Below, piece by piece: positions 1 through 9,260 of a DNA stretch of 64,000 nucleotides. The stretch is taken from assembly GCA_902594875.1 (NCBI GenBank), contig CACJNU010000005.1, forward strand, positions 1 to 64,000, read 5' to 3'. The DNA is from an uncultured Prochlorococcus sp. (GTDB taxonomy: Bacteria > Cyanobacteriota > Cyanobacteriia > PCC-6307 > Cyanobiaceae). The first letter of the stretch is position 1. Each line of letters begins with the position of its first letter. The notes beneath the pieces are model-generated. The model was not told the origin of the DNA. It was given only the letters and a program-made list of their open reading frames with translations, and made no database searches. The translations under genes were made by a program, and so were the position numbers.

Positions 1-117
1 TTTCTCATTAAAAATATTTTAAAAATATCAAATGAAGAATCGCTAGAAATCATAAGTCAATCTATTCCTGAAAAAAATCCAATTATTTATAAAGAAACAA
101 TATTAAAAATTCTTTAA
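1..117 (+). CDS. 3' end of an unidentified gene (partial at window edge)
   Basis: An open frame runs from the first base to a TAA at 115-117 and encodes the last 38 residues of a protein (ending ETILKIL). Codon use is AT-rich and Lys/Ile-rich like its neighbours. It is too short to identify; nothing in the tail resembles a recognisable motif. The next gene, citrate synthase, lies 126 bp downstream on the same strand. Confidence 0.55.
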   Translation, partial: FLIKNILKISNEESLEIISQSIPEKNPIIYKETILKIL

Positions 118-243
118 ATTAAATTTATTCAAACAGGCTTCAAACACAATCATTTTAATTTTTTGTGAAGTTAATATCTTGTGGTTAATTAAAAATTATT
201 TGACTATCTTTAATCTATAAGTATTTGATATTGAATTAAGCAA

Positions 244-1389
244 TTGGATAGCAAAAAACTAATTTTAAAACCAGGATTAGAGGGTGTCCCAGTTACTAAT
301 TCATCTATATGTGATATTGATGGGAAGAAAGGTAAATTATTGTACAGAGGCTATTCCATTGAAGAACTATCCAAAAAAAGCAGTTTTTTAGAAACTGCTT
401 ACCTATTAATTTGGGGTGAATTGCCCACAGCTATTCAACTAAGAGATTTCGAACAAGAAGTTCAGATGCATCGAAGGTTAAGTTTTAGAGTTAGAGATAT
501 GATGAAATGCTTCCCTGCAACAGGCCATCCTATGGATGCTCTTCAATCTAGTGCAGCTTCTTTGGGACTCTTCTATTCACGTAGAGCAATAGATGATCCT
601 AATTACATCTACAACGCAGTGATAAGACTAATAGCAAAGATACCCACAATGATTGCTGCGTTTCAACTAATTAGAAAAGGACAAGACCCAATTCAACCTA
701 GAGATGATTTAACTTACTCATCAAATTTTCTCTACATGCTGACTGAAAAAGAACAAGATCCTATAGCTGCAAAAGTTTTTGATAGGTGTTTAATTCTACA
801 TGCCGAACATAGTTTAAACGCAAGTACATTTAGCGCTAGAGTGACTGCAAGTACTCTTACAGACCCATATGCTGTCATCGCATCTGCAGTAGGGACCTTG
901 GCTGGCCCATTGCATGGAGGAGCAAATGAAGATGTAATTGCAATGTTAGAAGAGATTAAAACCTCAGAAAATGCTGGATCTTTTTTAGATAATGCAATAA
1001 AAAAGAAAAGCAAAATAATGGGATTCGGCCACAGAGAATATAAAGTCAAAGATCCAAGAGCAATAATTCTCCAAAAACTGGCAGAAGAGCTTTTTATTAG
1101 ATTTGGAGCAGATGAAATGTATGAAGTTGCTAAATCACTTGAGGCAGAGGCAATACCAAGACTTGGACCTAAGGGTATATTCCCTAACGTGGACTTTTAT
1201 TCTGGTCTTGTCTATAGAAAACTTGGTATTCCTCGTGATTTATTTACTCCAATTTTTGCCATATCTAGAGTGGCAGGTTGGTTAGCTCATTGGAGAGAGC
1301 AACTTGGAGCAAATAGAATTTTCAGACCATCGCAAATCTACACGGGTTCAGAACCAAGAGATTGGATCAGCCTAGAAAATAGGGAATAA
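244..1389 (+). CDS. gltA: Citrate synthase
   Basis: Condenses acetyl-CoA with oxaloacetate to citrate, the entry of the incomplete cyanobacterial TCA branch that supplies 2-oxoglutarate for ammonium assimilation. The 381-residue protein has the full family length. Visible catalytic elements are HAEHS at 186-190, the GPLHGGANE loop with His224, the signature GFGHREYKVKDPR from 260, and Asp317 in NVDFYSG. The start is TTG; there is no upstream ATG in frame before a stop. It precedes ndhA on the same strand by 75 bp. The family assignment is firm; the exact start is inferred from conservation of the N-terminal PGLEGVP segment. Confidence 0.95.
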   Translation: MDSKKLILKPGLEGVPVTNSSICDIDGKKGKLLYRGYSIEELSKKSSFLETAYLLIWGELPTAIQLRDFEQEVQMHRRLSFRVRDMMKCFPATGHPMDALQSSAASLGLFYSRRAIDDPNYIYNAVIRLIAKIPTMIAAFQLIRKGQDPIQPRDDLTYSSNFLYMLTEKEQDPIAAKVFDRCLILHAEHSLNASTFSARVTASTLTDPYAVIASAVGTLAGPLHGGANEDVIAMLEEIKTSENAGSFLDNAIKKKSKIMGFGHREYKVKDPRAIILQKLAEELFIRFGADEMYEVAKSLEAEAIPRLGPKGIFPNVDFYSGLVYRKLGIPRDLFTPIFAISRVAGWLAHWREQLGANRIFRPSQIYTGSEPRDWISLENRE

Positions 1390-1464
1390 TATTTGCAGCT
1401 TTTCATAAAAAACACACATATTGTTTGTGAAGAGTTAATCTATTAAGTAAATAACTTAAAAATT

Positions 1465-2583
1465 TTGGAATACGGATTAGATCTCGAATATAGTTTTAAT
1501 GAATTCTTGAAAGGCTTTGGCCTGTCCAGCGAAATCGCTCATATAATTTGGCTCCCTCTCCCTATGCTTTTGGTTTTGGTAGCGGCAGTTGTTGGGGTTT
1601 TAGTAACAGTTTGGCTTGAAAGAAAAATATCTGCTGCTGCTCAACAAAGAATAGGCCCTGAATATGCAGGAGCGCTTGGTGTCCTTCAACCAATTGCAGA
1701 TGGTCTTAAGTTACTTGTCAAAGAGGATATTATTCCTGCTAAAGCGGATGGAATTCTCTTCACTGCAGGACCAATATTAGTTCTTGTTCCAGTGATTCTG
1801 TCCTGGCTAATTGTTCCTTTTGGACAAAACCTCTTAATAAGTAACGTTGGTATTGGAATTTTCCTATGGATCGCTTTAAGCAGTATCCAACCAATTGGAC
1901 TTCTTATGAGCGGATATGCATCAAATAATAAATATTCTTTATTGGGAGGCTTAAGAGCAGCAGCTCAATCAATAAGTTATGAAATTCCTTTAGCTTTATC
2001 TGTACTGGCTGTGGTACTAATGACAAATTCTCTAAGTACTATTGACATCGTCAACCAACAAAGTGGTGCTGGAATCCTAAGTTGGAATATATGGAGACAA
2101 CCAGTTGGTTTTATAGTCTTTTGGATTTGTGCTCTTGCAGAATGTGAGAGACTTCCATTTGACTTGCCTGAAGCTGAAGAAGAATTAGTGGCGGGATATC
2201 AAACTGAATATGCAGGGATGAAATTCGCATTGTTCTACCTTGGTAGTTACATTAATTTAATCCTCTCAGCTTTATTGGTATCAATACTTTATTTGGGAGG
2301 TTGGGGTTTTCCCATTCCAGTTGAAATAATAGCTAAGTTTCTGAACTTGCCAATTAATGCACCCTTCATACAAGTTTTCACTGCATCAATAGGAATTGTA
2401 ATGACTGTATTGAAAGCATATCTTTTAGTTTTCATTGCAATATTATTGCGTTGGACAACTCCTAGAGTAAGAATAGATCAACTATTAGATCTTGGATGGA
2501 AGTTTCTTCTTCCAATTTCTCTTGCTAATCTTTTGATAACTGCAGGATTAAAACTTGCTTTTCCGCAATTCTTTGGTGGTTAA
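1465..2583 (+). CDS. ndhA: NAD(P)H-quinone oxidoreductase subunit 1 (NdhA)
   Basis: Membrane subunit of the thylakoid NDH-1 complex (NuoH/ND1 family), linking the peripheral arm to the membrane arm near the plastoquinone site. The 372-residue protein has about eight hydrophobic segments and the conserved [18 protein letters not shown] loop and [25 protein letters not shown] loop typical of this subunit. It starts with TTG. It is first of the block ndhA-ndhI-ndhG-ndhE, the canonical cyanobacterial and chloroplast order, with gaps of 68, 13 and 15 bp, so co-transcription is likely. Confidence 0.96.
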   Translation: MEYGLDLEYSFNEFLKGFGLSSEIAHIIWLPLPMLLVLVAAVVGVLVTVWLERKISAAAQQRIGPEYAGALGVLQPIADGLKLLVKEDIIPAKADGILFTAGPILVLVPVILSWLIVPFGQNLLISNVGIGIFLWIALSSIQPIGLLMSGYASNNKYSLLGGLRAAAQSISYEIPLALSVLAVVLMTNSLSTIDIVNQQSGAGILSWNIWRQPVGFIVFWICALAECERLPFDLPEAEEELVAGYQTEYAGMKFALFYLGSYINLILSALLVSILYLGGWGFPIPVEIIAKFLNLPINAPFIQVFTASIGIVMTVLKAYLLVFIAILLRWTTPRVRIDQLLDLGWKFLLPISLANLLITAGLKLAFPQFFGG

Positions 2584-2651
2584 ATTTAAGTAAAAATACT
2601 TAAATTTAAAATTAATCCACTAAAATAAAGTAACTAAGTAAATTCTTCAAA

Positions 2652-3278
2652 ATGAAAAATTTTCTTCAACAAATAAATAGCTATATCAAAGAAGCGTTTA
2701 ATGCTGGTAAATATTTATATAATGGCTTATCAGTAACTTTTGATCATCTTCGAAGAAGACCTGTTACTGTCCAATATCCATATGAAAAATTAATACCTTC
2801 TGAGAGATATAGAGGAAGAATACATTATGAATTCGATAAATGTATTGCTTGTGAAGTGTGCGTGAGAGTTTGCCCCATAAATCTACCAGTAGTTGATTGG
2901 GTAATGAATAAAGAAACTAAAAAAAAGGAACTTAGAAATTACTCTATAGATTTTGGAGTTTGTATATTTTGCGGAAATTGCGTGGAATATTGCCCAACTA
3001 ATTGTCTTTCGATGACAGAAGAATATGAATTAGCTACTTTTGACAGACATAATCTAAACTTTGATAATGTTGCACTTGGTAGATTACCTACGAACGTCAC
3101 AACAGATCCTTCAGTTAAACCTTTGAGAGAACTTGCCTATCTTCCTAAAGGTGTTATGGACCCTCATGAAATACCAGCTTCAGATACTAGAGTTGGTAAA
3201 TTACCTGAAGAAGTCTATGATTGGATGAGACCAGAATCCAACGAGAATAAAGATAAAGTTTCTAATCCAGACAATTAA
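2652..3278 (+). CDS. ndhI: NAD(P)H-quinone oxidoreductase subunit I, 2x[4Fe-4S] (NdhI)
   Basis: Peripheral-arm ferredoxin-like subunit of NDH-1 carrying the two terminal 4Fe-4S clusters before plastoquinone. Both CxxCxxCxxxCP motifs are intact, with cysteines at 64, 67, 70, 74 and 104, 107, 110, 114. The length, 208 residues, is usual for cyanobacterial NdhI, including an acidic and Asn-rich C-terminal tail. It lies 68 bp after ndhA and 13 bp before ndhG. Confidence 0.96.
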   Translation: MKNFLQQINSYIKEAFNAGKYLYNGLSVTFDHLRRRPVTVQYPYEKLIPSERYRGRIHYEFDKCIACEVCVRVCPINLPVVDWVMNKETKKKELRNYSIDFGVCIFCGNCVEYCPTNCLSMTEEYELATFDRHNLNFDNVALGRLPTNVTTDPSVKPLRELAYLPKGVMDPHEIPASDTRVGKLPEEVYDWMRPESNENKDKVSNPDN

Positions 3279-3291
3279 ATTCGATTAATTT

Positions 3292-3891
3292 ATGTCCATT
3301 GCAATAACAACTCAAATTATCTGTTTTTCAGTGTTATCACTAGTGATCCTTATTGGAGCACTTGGTGTGGTACTGCTAGAAAGTATTGTTTATTCAGCTT
3401 TTCTTCTAGGAGGAGTTTTCATGAGTGTTGCCGGATTATATCTTCTATTGAATGCAAGTTTTGTCGCTGCAGCACAAGTTTTAGTTTATGTTGGTGCAGT
3501 CAATGTATTAATAATCTTTGCCATAATGTTAGTCAATAAAAAAGAAGATTTAAAGCCCATCAGTGACATTAAATCGAGAAGAATCATTTCAACATCAATA
3601 TGTTTAACCCTACTAAGCCTTTTAATAAGAGTTGACTTAACTAATGCATGGAGCCTTTCTAATCCTCAAAACTCTATAGGAGAAGAATCAACTATCAGAA
3701 TTGGTGAACATCTTTTTAGTGATTATTTACTCCCATTTGAAGTAGCATCAGTTTTACTGTTAATGGCAATGATTGGAGCTATTGTTTTAGCGAGAAGAGA
3801 TGTAATGAGCAAGGATATTTCCACCGGATTGCCTGTTGATCAAGAGTTAATTGAAAAATCATCAGAACCATTACTTACAAACAAAAATTAA
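3292..3891 (+). CDS. ndhG: NAD(P)H-quinone oxidoreductase subunit 6 (NdhG)
   Basis: Membrane-arm subunit of NDH-1 (NuoJ/ND6 family). The 199-residue protein shows five hydrophobic segments, with the conserved region AAQVLVYVGAVNVLIIFAIMLVNKKED after the third segment and EVASVLLLMAMIGAIVLARR in the last helix. The polar C-terminal tail is short. Third gene of the ndhAIGE block, 15 bp upstream of ndhE. Confidence 0.95.
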   Translation: MSIAITTQIICFSVLSLVILIGALGVVLLESIVYSAFLLGGVFMSVAGLYLLLNASFVAAAQVLVYVGAVNVLIIFAIMLVNKKEDLKPISDIKSRRIISTSICLTLLSLLIRVDLTNAWSLSNPQNSIGEESTIRIGEHLFSDYLLPFEVASVLLLMAMIGAIVLARRDVMSKDISTGLPVDQELIEKSSEPLLTNKN

Positions 3892-3906
3892 CCTTTCACT
3901 TTTCCT

Positions 3907-4230
3907 ATGATGAATTTAGAATCAATTCCTATCCAAGCATTTTTAATAGTATCTTCAGCACTATTCTGTATTGGAATTTGGGGATTATTAAATAGCAGAA
4001 ATGCAGTAAGAGTTCTTATGAGTATTGAGTTAATGCTCAATGCAGTAAATATCAACTTAATGGCTTTTTCTTCCTATGTTGATAATAATTTAATTCAAGG
4101 ACAAGTTTTTACAATTTTTGTGATTACTGTTGCTGCTGCAGAAGCAGCAGTTGGATTAGCAATCTTATTATCTCTTTATAGGAATAGGGTTACTGTAGAT
4201 ATGGAAAGTTTTAATTTATTAAAATGGTAA
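3907..4230 (+). CDS. ndhE: NAD(P)H-quinone oxidoreductase subunit 4L (NdhE)
   Basis: Small membrane-arm subunit of NDH-1 (NuoK/ND4L family), 107 residues with three transmembrane helices. The buried acidic residues expected of the proton path are in MSIELMLNAVNINLMAF and in TVAAAEAAVGLAILLSLYRN. The gene begins with a tandem ATGATG, so the start may be at 3907 or 3910. It closes the ndhAIGE block and is followed 9 bp later by NAD kinase. Confidence 0.95.
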   Translation: MMNLESIPIQAFLIVSSALFCIGIWGLLNSRNAVRVLMSIELMLNAVNINLMAFSSYVDNNLIQGQVFTIFVITVAAAEAAVGLAILLSLYRNRVTVDMESFNLLKW

Positions 4231-4239
4231 AACCATTAA

Positions 4240-5151
4240 ATGAAACTTTCGTTAGTGCTCATTGTATATCGTTCAAATAGTCCTATAGCTGAAGAGGCTT
4301 CTAAATTCTGTGAACAAGTCCTCAAAGCTAAAAATATTAAATCGAAGAGAATCGAAAGTGATTTTTATAAAGAAGAAATTGAAAAATATTTTTGCAATCT
4401 AGAATTACAACCAAATATTGGCATAGTTCTTGGTGGAGATGGAACCTTTCTAAAATGTGCAAATGCTTTAGCTGATTATAATATTCCTTTGTTGAGTATT
4501 AATATTGGTGGTAATCTGGGTTTTCTTACGCAAGAAAAAGATTTTTTGTTCGATAAATCTTTTATTGAAATTCTTGAAAACGAAGAATATAAAATTGACT
4601 TTCGTAATAGATTAAATTGTAAAGTTTGTATTAATGGGACAAGTTCTGAGAAAAAAATTATAAAAAGCTATGATGCCTTAAATGATTTTTATTTTAAATC
4701 TGTTGAAGAAGACATTTCTCCAACCAACCAAATACAAATTGAAATAGATAATGAGAAAGTAAATGAATACAAGGGTGATGGATTAATCATATCTACATCT
4801 ACTGGTTCAACAGCCTACTCTATGGCTGCAGGGGGGCCAATAGTTCACCCTAGCATTGATGCAATGGTAATAAACCCTATATGCCCGATGAGCTTGGCTA
4901 GTAGACCAATAGTTATACCTAATACAAGTAAGGTAATCATAAAACCTGTAAAAAAAAGTAAAGGGGAAATTAAATTATGGAGAGACGGGTCAAAATGTAT
5001 AACCATTAAGGAAAATTATTATTGTGAGATCAAAAAAGGGCAATCGCCCTGCAAAATAATAAAATTTAAAAAAAGCACAAGCTACTATAGAACCTTAATA
5101 AAAAAACTAGATTGGAAAGGTGATTTATCTCAAAAAAATTTTAAAAATTAA
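4240..5151 (+). CDS. ppnK: NAD kinase (ATP-NAD kinase)
   Basis: Phosphorylates NAD+ to NADP+, the acceptor of photosynthetic electron flow. The 303-residue protein carries the NAD kinase GGDG motif at 65-68 ([11 protein letters not shown]), the NLGFLT segment near 92, and the second conserved block [22 protein letters not shown]. It sits 9 bp after ndhE and its stop codon is immediately followed by the ATG of the CYTH gene, so it probably belongs to the same transcript. Cyanobacteria usually have two NAD kinases; which paralogue this is cannot be told from the sequence alone. Confidence 0.93.
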   Translation: MKLSLVLIVYRSNSPIAEEASKFCEQVLKAKNIKSKRIESDFYKEEIEKYFCNLELQPNIGIVLGGDGTFLKCANALADYNIPLLSINIGGNLGFLTQEKDFLFDKSFIEILENEEYKIDFRNRLNCKVCINGTSSEKKIIKSYDALNDFYFKSVEEDISPTNQIQIEIDNEKVNEYKGDGLIISTSTGSTAYSMAAGGPIVHPSIDAMVINPICPMSLASRPIVIPNTSKVIIKPVKKSKGEIKLWRDGSKCITIKENYYCEIKKGQSPCKIIKFKKSTSYYRTLIKKLDWKGDLSQKNFKN

Positions 5152-5649
5152 ATGGCCTTAGAGATAGAAAGAAGATTTCTTATAAAAAATGATAATTGGA
5201 AAAAATTCATAAATAAAAAAATTTATATTGAACAAGGATATTTATCCAAAAGTTTAGATGGTTGGATTGTTAGAGTAAGGCTTATAGGCAAAAAATCTAA
5301 AATTACACTTAAAAAACATATCAAAGGCTTTACCAACTTTGAATTTGAATACTCCATTCCACGAAGCGATGCTAAAACAATAATGTCAAATCTTTCAAGT
5401 ACAATAAAAAAAGATAGATTTTTTCTAGAAATTGAAAAAAAATCTTGGATTATAGATTGCTTTAAAGAAAAAAATTATCCACTTGAAATTGCAGAAATTG
5501 AACTTTCTAATGAAGAGGAAGATTTATCTATTCCATCTTTCATTTCAAAAGAGATTACTGGACTGAACCATTACTCAAACTTCAGTTTATCTAACAATCC
5601 TTTTTCAGAGTGGAAAGAAGACTATCTAACAACTTTCAAAAGTAACTAG
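5152..5649 (+). CDS. CYTH-domain (triphosphate tunnel) protein
   Basis: A 165-residue protein beginning MALEIERRFL, the N-terminal ExExK-like element of CYTH/triphosphate tunnel metalloenzymes (here EIERR at 4-8). Alternating charged strands such as RVRLIGKKSKITLKKH and the acidic EIAEIELSNEEED fit the eight-stranded tunnel that binds triphosphates with divalent metal. Family members hydrolyse inorganic triphosphate or thiamine triphosphate, so the true substrate is unknown. The ATG abuts the stop of NAD kinase, which implies translational coupling. Confidence 0.8.
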   Translation: MALEIERRFLIKNDNWKKFINKKIYIEQGYLSKSLDGWIVRVRLIGKKSKITLKKHIKGFTNFEFEYSIPRSDAKTIMSNLSSTIKKDRFFLEIEKKSWIIDCFKEKNYPLEIAEIELSNEEEDLSIPSFISKEITGLNHYSNFSLSNNPFSEWKEDYLTTFKSN

Positions 5650-5711
5650 TCACAAGAGGCACTTATCCTTTATATTTTCTTTATATTTAAACAAAGTATT
5701 TTTTTCTTCAG

Positions 5712-5858
5712 ATGTATGGTCTTTACGACAAAGAAGGAATATTGAGATTTGTTGATTCTGACAAGGATGCATGTATTGCATATGCTGAACTCTTCGAATT
5801 AGGTTCTGCAAATTATTGTCTAATTGAATTAGCTAATGATAAAAAAAATAAAGGTTAA
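5712..5858 (+). CDS. Small conserved-looking protein, 48 aa
   Basis: Too short for the supplied ORF track. The frame runs ATG at 5712 to TAA at 5858 and encodes MYGLYDKEGILRFVDSDKDA and a second half containing Cys21 and Cys36. The compact pattern (a glycine-containing strand, RFVDSD, then a helix CIAYAELFEL) looks like a folded mini-domain rather than a chance ORF, and I recall similar small proteins in marine picocyanobacteria, though no search was done. Function unknown. It converges on the PedR gene with only two bases between stops. Confidence 0.6.
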   Translation: MYGLYDKEGILRFVDSDKDACIAYAELFELGSANYCLIELANDKKNKG

Positions 5859-5860
5859 TA

Positions 5861-6139
5861 CTAATCTTGATCAGAGTCTGGGAGTGTACAACAATTAAAG
5901 CCATCTCTACAAATCTTGCCGTTGTCCATTGCCCAATTCAAAAGTGCAACTCGGTTTTTAGAACCAGTTTTTGTAAACATATTACTTACATGGTTATCAA
6001 CAGTTCTTTTACTAATAGTTAGTTTTACTGCAATCTCTTGATTAGTAAGACCATCAGCTACTAGATCAATGATTTCCATCTCTCTTGCTGAGAGACCCAT
6101 CATATCAATGTTGTTTACTTCTTCTTCAACCATTTGCAT
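5861..6139 (-). CDS. pedR: LuxR-type HTH regulator, PedR-like
   Basis: A 92-residue single-domain DNA-binding protein with a complete LuxR/FixJ helix-turn-helix, LSAREMEIIDLVADGLTNQEIAVKLTISKRTVDNHVSNMF, and no receiver domain. The C-terminal FNCCTLP dipeptide of cysteines matches what I recall of PedR (Synechocystis Ssl0564), whose DNA binding depends on redox state through thioredoxin. If so, it tunes photosynthesis genes to electron-transport activity. It is divergent from metF across 77 bp and convergent with the 48-aa gene. The LuxR call is firm; the PedR name is inference. Confidence 0.75.
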   Translation of the reverse strand: MQMVEEEVNNIDMMGLSAREMEIIDLVADGLTNQEIAVKLTISKRTVDNHVSNMFTKTGSKNRVALLNWAMDNGKICRDGFNCCTLPDSDQD

Positions 6140-6216
6140 TTAAACAGTTCCTTTTTTATATTAATTAAGTTTAGCAATCTCAGTACACTTGTTAACCAAC
6201 TAGGAAACAAAAGCAA

Positions 6217-7107
6217 TTGAAATCGAAACTTCAGCAGACTTTAGAAAAAAGATCTAAGGTAATAACGGCAGAGTTAATGCCGCCAAGAGGTGGAAGCCCC
6301 ATAAGATCTCTTAAGATAGCACAACTTTTGAAAGATAAGGTACATGCTGTTAACATTACCGATGGAAGCAGAGCTGTAATGAGAATGTGCAGCTTGGCAA
6401 TGTCCAAACTATTACTGGAAAATGGGATAGAACCAGTAATGCAAATTTCTTGCAGAGATCGTAATAAAATTGCTTTACAATCAGACATTCTGGGAGCAAA
6501 TGCTTTAGGAATAAGAAACATCTTATGCATTACCGGTGATTCGGTAAAAGCTGGGGATCAACAAGATGCCAGGGCCGTACATGAGTTTGAGTCAGTAAGG
6601 TTGCTTCAACAAATTCAGGCTTTCAATAAAGGAATTGATCCTACTCTAGGAGAACTTTCCGATAAAAAAACATTGATTTTTGCAGGTGCTGCAGCTGATC
6701 CAAATTGCAGAAATAAAAGAAGTCTAGAAAATAGAATGAGAAAGAAAAAAGAGGCTGGAGCTGGATTTATACAAACTCAAATGGTTATGGAAAAAGAAAA
6801 TTTGATAGAATTTTGTGAAAAAATCAGCAAGCCTCTTGAAATTCCTGTGATTGCAGGTGTATTCCTTTTAAAGTCTTATAAAAACGCTCTTTTTATAAAC
6901 AAATACGTTCCAGGCGCAAACATTCCTGAAAAAATCTTAAATCGTCTTAAAGATGCTAAAGACCCATTACAAGAGGGTATTAAAATTGCAGCTGAACAAG
7001 CTCATGATTTTATTAACATCGCAGATGGTATTCATTTAATGGCCGTAAAAACAGAGCATTTAATTCCTGAGATTATTGAAAAAGCTAATCTTATTCTGGA
7101 ATATTAA
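6217..7107 (+). CDS. metF: Methylenetetrahydrofolate reductase
   Basis: Reduces 5,10-methylene-THF to 5-methyl-THF for methionine synthesis. The 296-residue protein has the usual length and TIM-barrel elements: ITAELMPPRGG at the N-terminus, INITDGSRAVMRM, a GDSVKAGDQQDA segment following the NILCITGD strand, and GFIQTQMVME near the middle. The start codon is TTG at 6217 with no better in-frame ATG upstream. It overlaps the convergent nucleotidyltransferase gene by 17 bp at its 3' end. Confidence 0.9.
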   Translation: MKSKLQQTLEKRSKVITAELMPPRGGSPIRSLKIAQLLKDKVHAVNITDGSRAVMRMCSLAMSKLLLENGIEPVMQISCRDRNKIALQSDILGANALGIRNILCITGDSVKAGDQQDARAVHEFESVRLLQQIQAFNKGIDPTLGELSDKKTLIFAGAAADPNCRNKRSLENRMRKKKEAGAGFIQTQMVMEKENLIEFCEKISKPLEIPVIAGVFLLKSYKNALFINKYVPGANIPEKILNRLKDAKDPLQEGIKIAAEQAHDFINIADGIHLMAVKTEHLIPEIIEKANLILEY

Positions 7108-8269
7108 CCAAATCAGTACCTAATAATTCTGCCATAGCTTTCTGCTGAGGAGAAGGCTCAGTTAAGTCAGATCTTCTTGAATCTGCTATTAACCAGTCTA
7201 AAGATGCATCTTGCAGATCAAAGTGATCTCCATTTTTCCCAACACAATATTTACCAAACACTAACTTATCCATAAGTCTTACACCTTTACCAATTTTAGA
7301 ATAATCAAAAATAATTGAGTTATCTATAGTTGCGCCCTCGCAAATGCAACAACTTGGTCCAATCATGGAAGGGCCAATAATAGTTGCTCCATCCTCGATC
7401 CTAGTCATGCCTCCTATATAAACCGGCCCAGTAATATTAACCTTTTCCCAGTTAGCAGCTACATTCAAACCGGTAAAAACTCCTGGTTTTATTTCCTTAC
7501 CTGGTATTTGCACTTGTCTTACCTTACCTTGCAATACATTTCTAATAGCACTCCAATAATCAGGAACTTTTCCAATATCTACCCATTCAAAATCCATTGG
7601 TAATGCAAAAAATGGTAAGTCCATTTCAACAAGTTTAGGGAAAAGATCGGCACCGATATCAAATTTCTCTGCTGAAGGTATGTAATTAAAAATTTCGGGT
7701 TCGAAAAGATAAATTCCTGTATTTATAGAGTCACTTAAAGCTTGATCAACTGTTGGTTTTTCCTGAAAAGCCTTTATTCGACCATTTTCATCAGAAACTA
7801 CGACACCGTAACTTGATACTTGATCCTTAGTTACCTTCTTTGTAATTAAGCTCGCAATAGCTCCTTTCTGCTTATGTTTTTTAACAGCTTGAGTTAAATC
7901 TAAATCAACTAAAGCATCACCACATAAAACAACAAAAGTTTCATCAAAGAAATTTTGAAAATCCTGAATTTTTTTTAATCCTCCTGCGGATCCTAAAGCA
8001 TCACCTATTAATTCTCCATCTTCAATTCTCCCCTCGAAACTATAGGCAATTTCTACTCCAAATCTTTGTCCATCCCTAAAATAATTTTCAATTTCCTCGG
8101 CCAGATGAGAAACATTTACCATTATTTCCTTAAAATTATGTTCTCTTAACAGTTCCAATAAAAACTCCATAACAGGTTTTTGCAAAATTGGAATCATCGG
8201 TTTTGGAATAACATGTGTAATAGGCTGAACACGTGTACCTTTACCTGCCGCAAGTATCATTGCCTTCAT
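7091..8269 (-). CDS. Sugar-phosphate nucleotidyltransferase (GlmU/ManC-like N-domain plus hexapeptide repeats)
   Basis: Makes a nucleotide sugar from NTP and sugar 1-phosphate. The protein opens MKAMILAAGKGTRVQPITHVIPKPMIP, the nucleotidyltransferase signature with its Gly-rich NTP loop and the PKPM motif; the acidic metal site is CGDALVDLD. Residues after about 270 hold imperfect hexapeptide turns (TIIGPSMIGPSC) of a left-handed beta helix. The ORF-track start at 8350 would add 27 unrelated residues, so the ATG at 8269 is chosen (392 aa). Glucose-1-phosphate and mannose-1-phosphate are both possible substrates. Confidence 0.88.
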   Translation of the reverse strand: MKAMILAAGKGTRVQPITHVIPKPMIPILQKPVMEFLLELLREHNFKEIMVNVSHLAEEIENYFRDGQRFGVEIAYSFEGRIEDGELIGDALGSAGGLKKIQDFQNFFDETFVVLCGDALVDLDLTQAVKKHKQKGAIASLITKKVTKDQVSSYGVVVSDENGRIKAFQEKPTVDQALSDSINTGIYLFEPEIFNYIPSAEKFDIGADLFPKLVEMDLPFFALPMDFEWVDIGKVPDYWSAIRNVLQGKVRQVQIPGKEIKPGVFTGLNVAANWEKVNITGPVYIGGMTRIEDGATIIGPSMIGPSCCICEGATIDNSIIFDYSKIGKGVRLMDKLVFGKYCVGKNGDHFDLQDASLDWLIADSRRSDLTEPSPQQKAMAELLGTDLVNIPE

Positions 8270-8315
8270 AAATTCAAAACCATTTTTATAATTATACGTT
8301 ATTACTTTGAAGCTT

Positions 8316-9137
8316 CTATGCAGCCGAGGAAGAAGCATTACTAATCTCAAGGTTTTCTATAGGCAATTGAGCTAAGCCACCATCAGGTATTATTCTTTTA
8401 ATGTGAATTGGGCCATATAAGGAATTAATTTGTTTTATTTCAATTTTGTTTTCAGATGATAAAAATAACAACGCCCAAAAAACTCCTAAACGATCTTTAT
8501 CTAAATCATTTTTTACTACTGTTTGCCATTTCTTAACTAAATATTCAAAATCTGTCCACTGCAATGCTTTTTCCCATCCTTCAATAAATTTCCCTAATGC
8601 TTTTGTTGTTTCTGGAAGTTTCTCGCGATGCGCTAATGACTTTACTTGAGAAATTAAAGCCTTATCAGAATATTTTTTATTTCTTTTTCTCTTCATGAGA
8701 AGAAGATCTTGGGTTTCTATAACTTCTGCTATGGACTCTAACTGACTTATAAGTTCTCCCAATGTTGTTGTACGTTTAAGAATTGGTTGCGCAATTGATC
8801 TTCTCCTTAGGTATTTTTCAGGATATTTTGGAATATCAAATTCTTTATCGATCCAATCTTGATCATCCAAATCAAATACATCTTCAAAATCGGAAGAATT
8901 TTCTTTAAAAACATCAGATTCTAAAACCTGAGCCTTAAGATTAACTAGTACGGAAGCTGCAAAAAATGCTTCGCTGGTCTCAGCTAAATCCTTATGATAT
9001 GAGATTTGACTATTAGAAGATTGATTAAAAGTATATGAGTATTGCTCTAAAAAACTATCAATTACACTTATTACATCAATATCCCATGGATCAAGCTCAC
9101 CTTTACCTGCGGCGTCTTGAAGAAACTTAATCAACAA
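8316..9137 (-). CDS. scpA: Segregation and condensation protein A (ScpA)
   Basis: Kleisin subunit that bridges SMC heads in chromosome condensation. The protein has the N-terminal helix FLQDAAGKGELDPWDIDVISVIDSFLEQYS, the family's best conserved block, a long acidic middle, and a C-terminal winged helix ending in a segment with LGVFWALLFLSSENKIEIKQ. The only candidate start codons in frame are TTG at 9137 or 9134, and the family-like residues QQLGPRLLIKF extend upstream of both without ATG or GTG before a stop at 9206-9204. The precise N-terminus is therefore uncertain. Confidence 0.82.
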   Translation of the reverse strand: MLIKFLQDAAGKGELDPWDIDVISVIDSFLEQYSYTFNQSSNSQISYHKDLAETSEAFFAASVLVNLKAQVLESDVFKENSSDFEDVFDLDDQDWIDKEFDIPKYPEKYLRRRSIAQPILKRTTTLGELISQLESIAEVIETQDLLLMKRKRNKKYSDKALISQVKSLAHREKLPETTKALGKFIEGWEKALQWTDFEYLVKKWQTVVKNDLDKDRLGVFWALLFLSSENKIEIKQINSLYGPIHIKRIIPDGGLAQLPIENLEISNASSSAA

Positions 9138-9260
9138 TCTAGGGCCTAGTTGTTGCCTATCAATAGGATTGAAATAAGAGATCTTAAGATATATAAAATC
9201 TACTCACAAGATATCTTTAAATTTATTTAATGCCAAACAATATTGCATTAATTTAAAAAA

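Noticed and set aside
732-1049. 105-aa minus-strand ORF inside citrate synthase
   Set aside because: It lies across catalytic motifs of gltA and has the biased hydrophobic composition typical of antisense shadows.
8446-8649. 67-aa plus-strand ORF inside scpA
   Set aside because: Located wholly within the ScpA coding region with no start context or family features.
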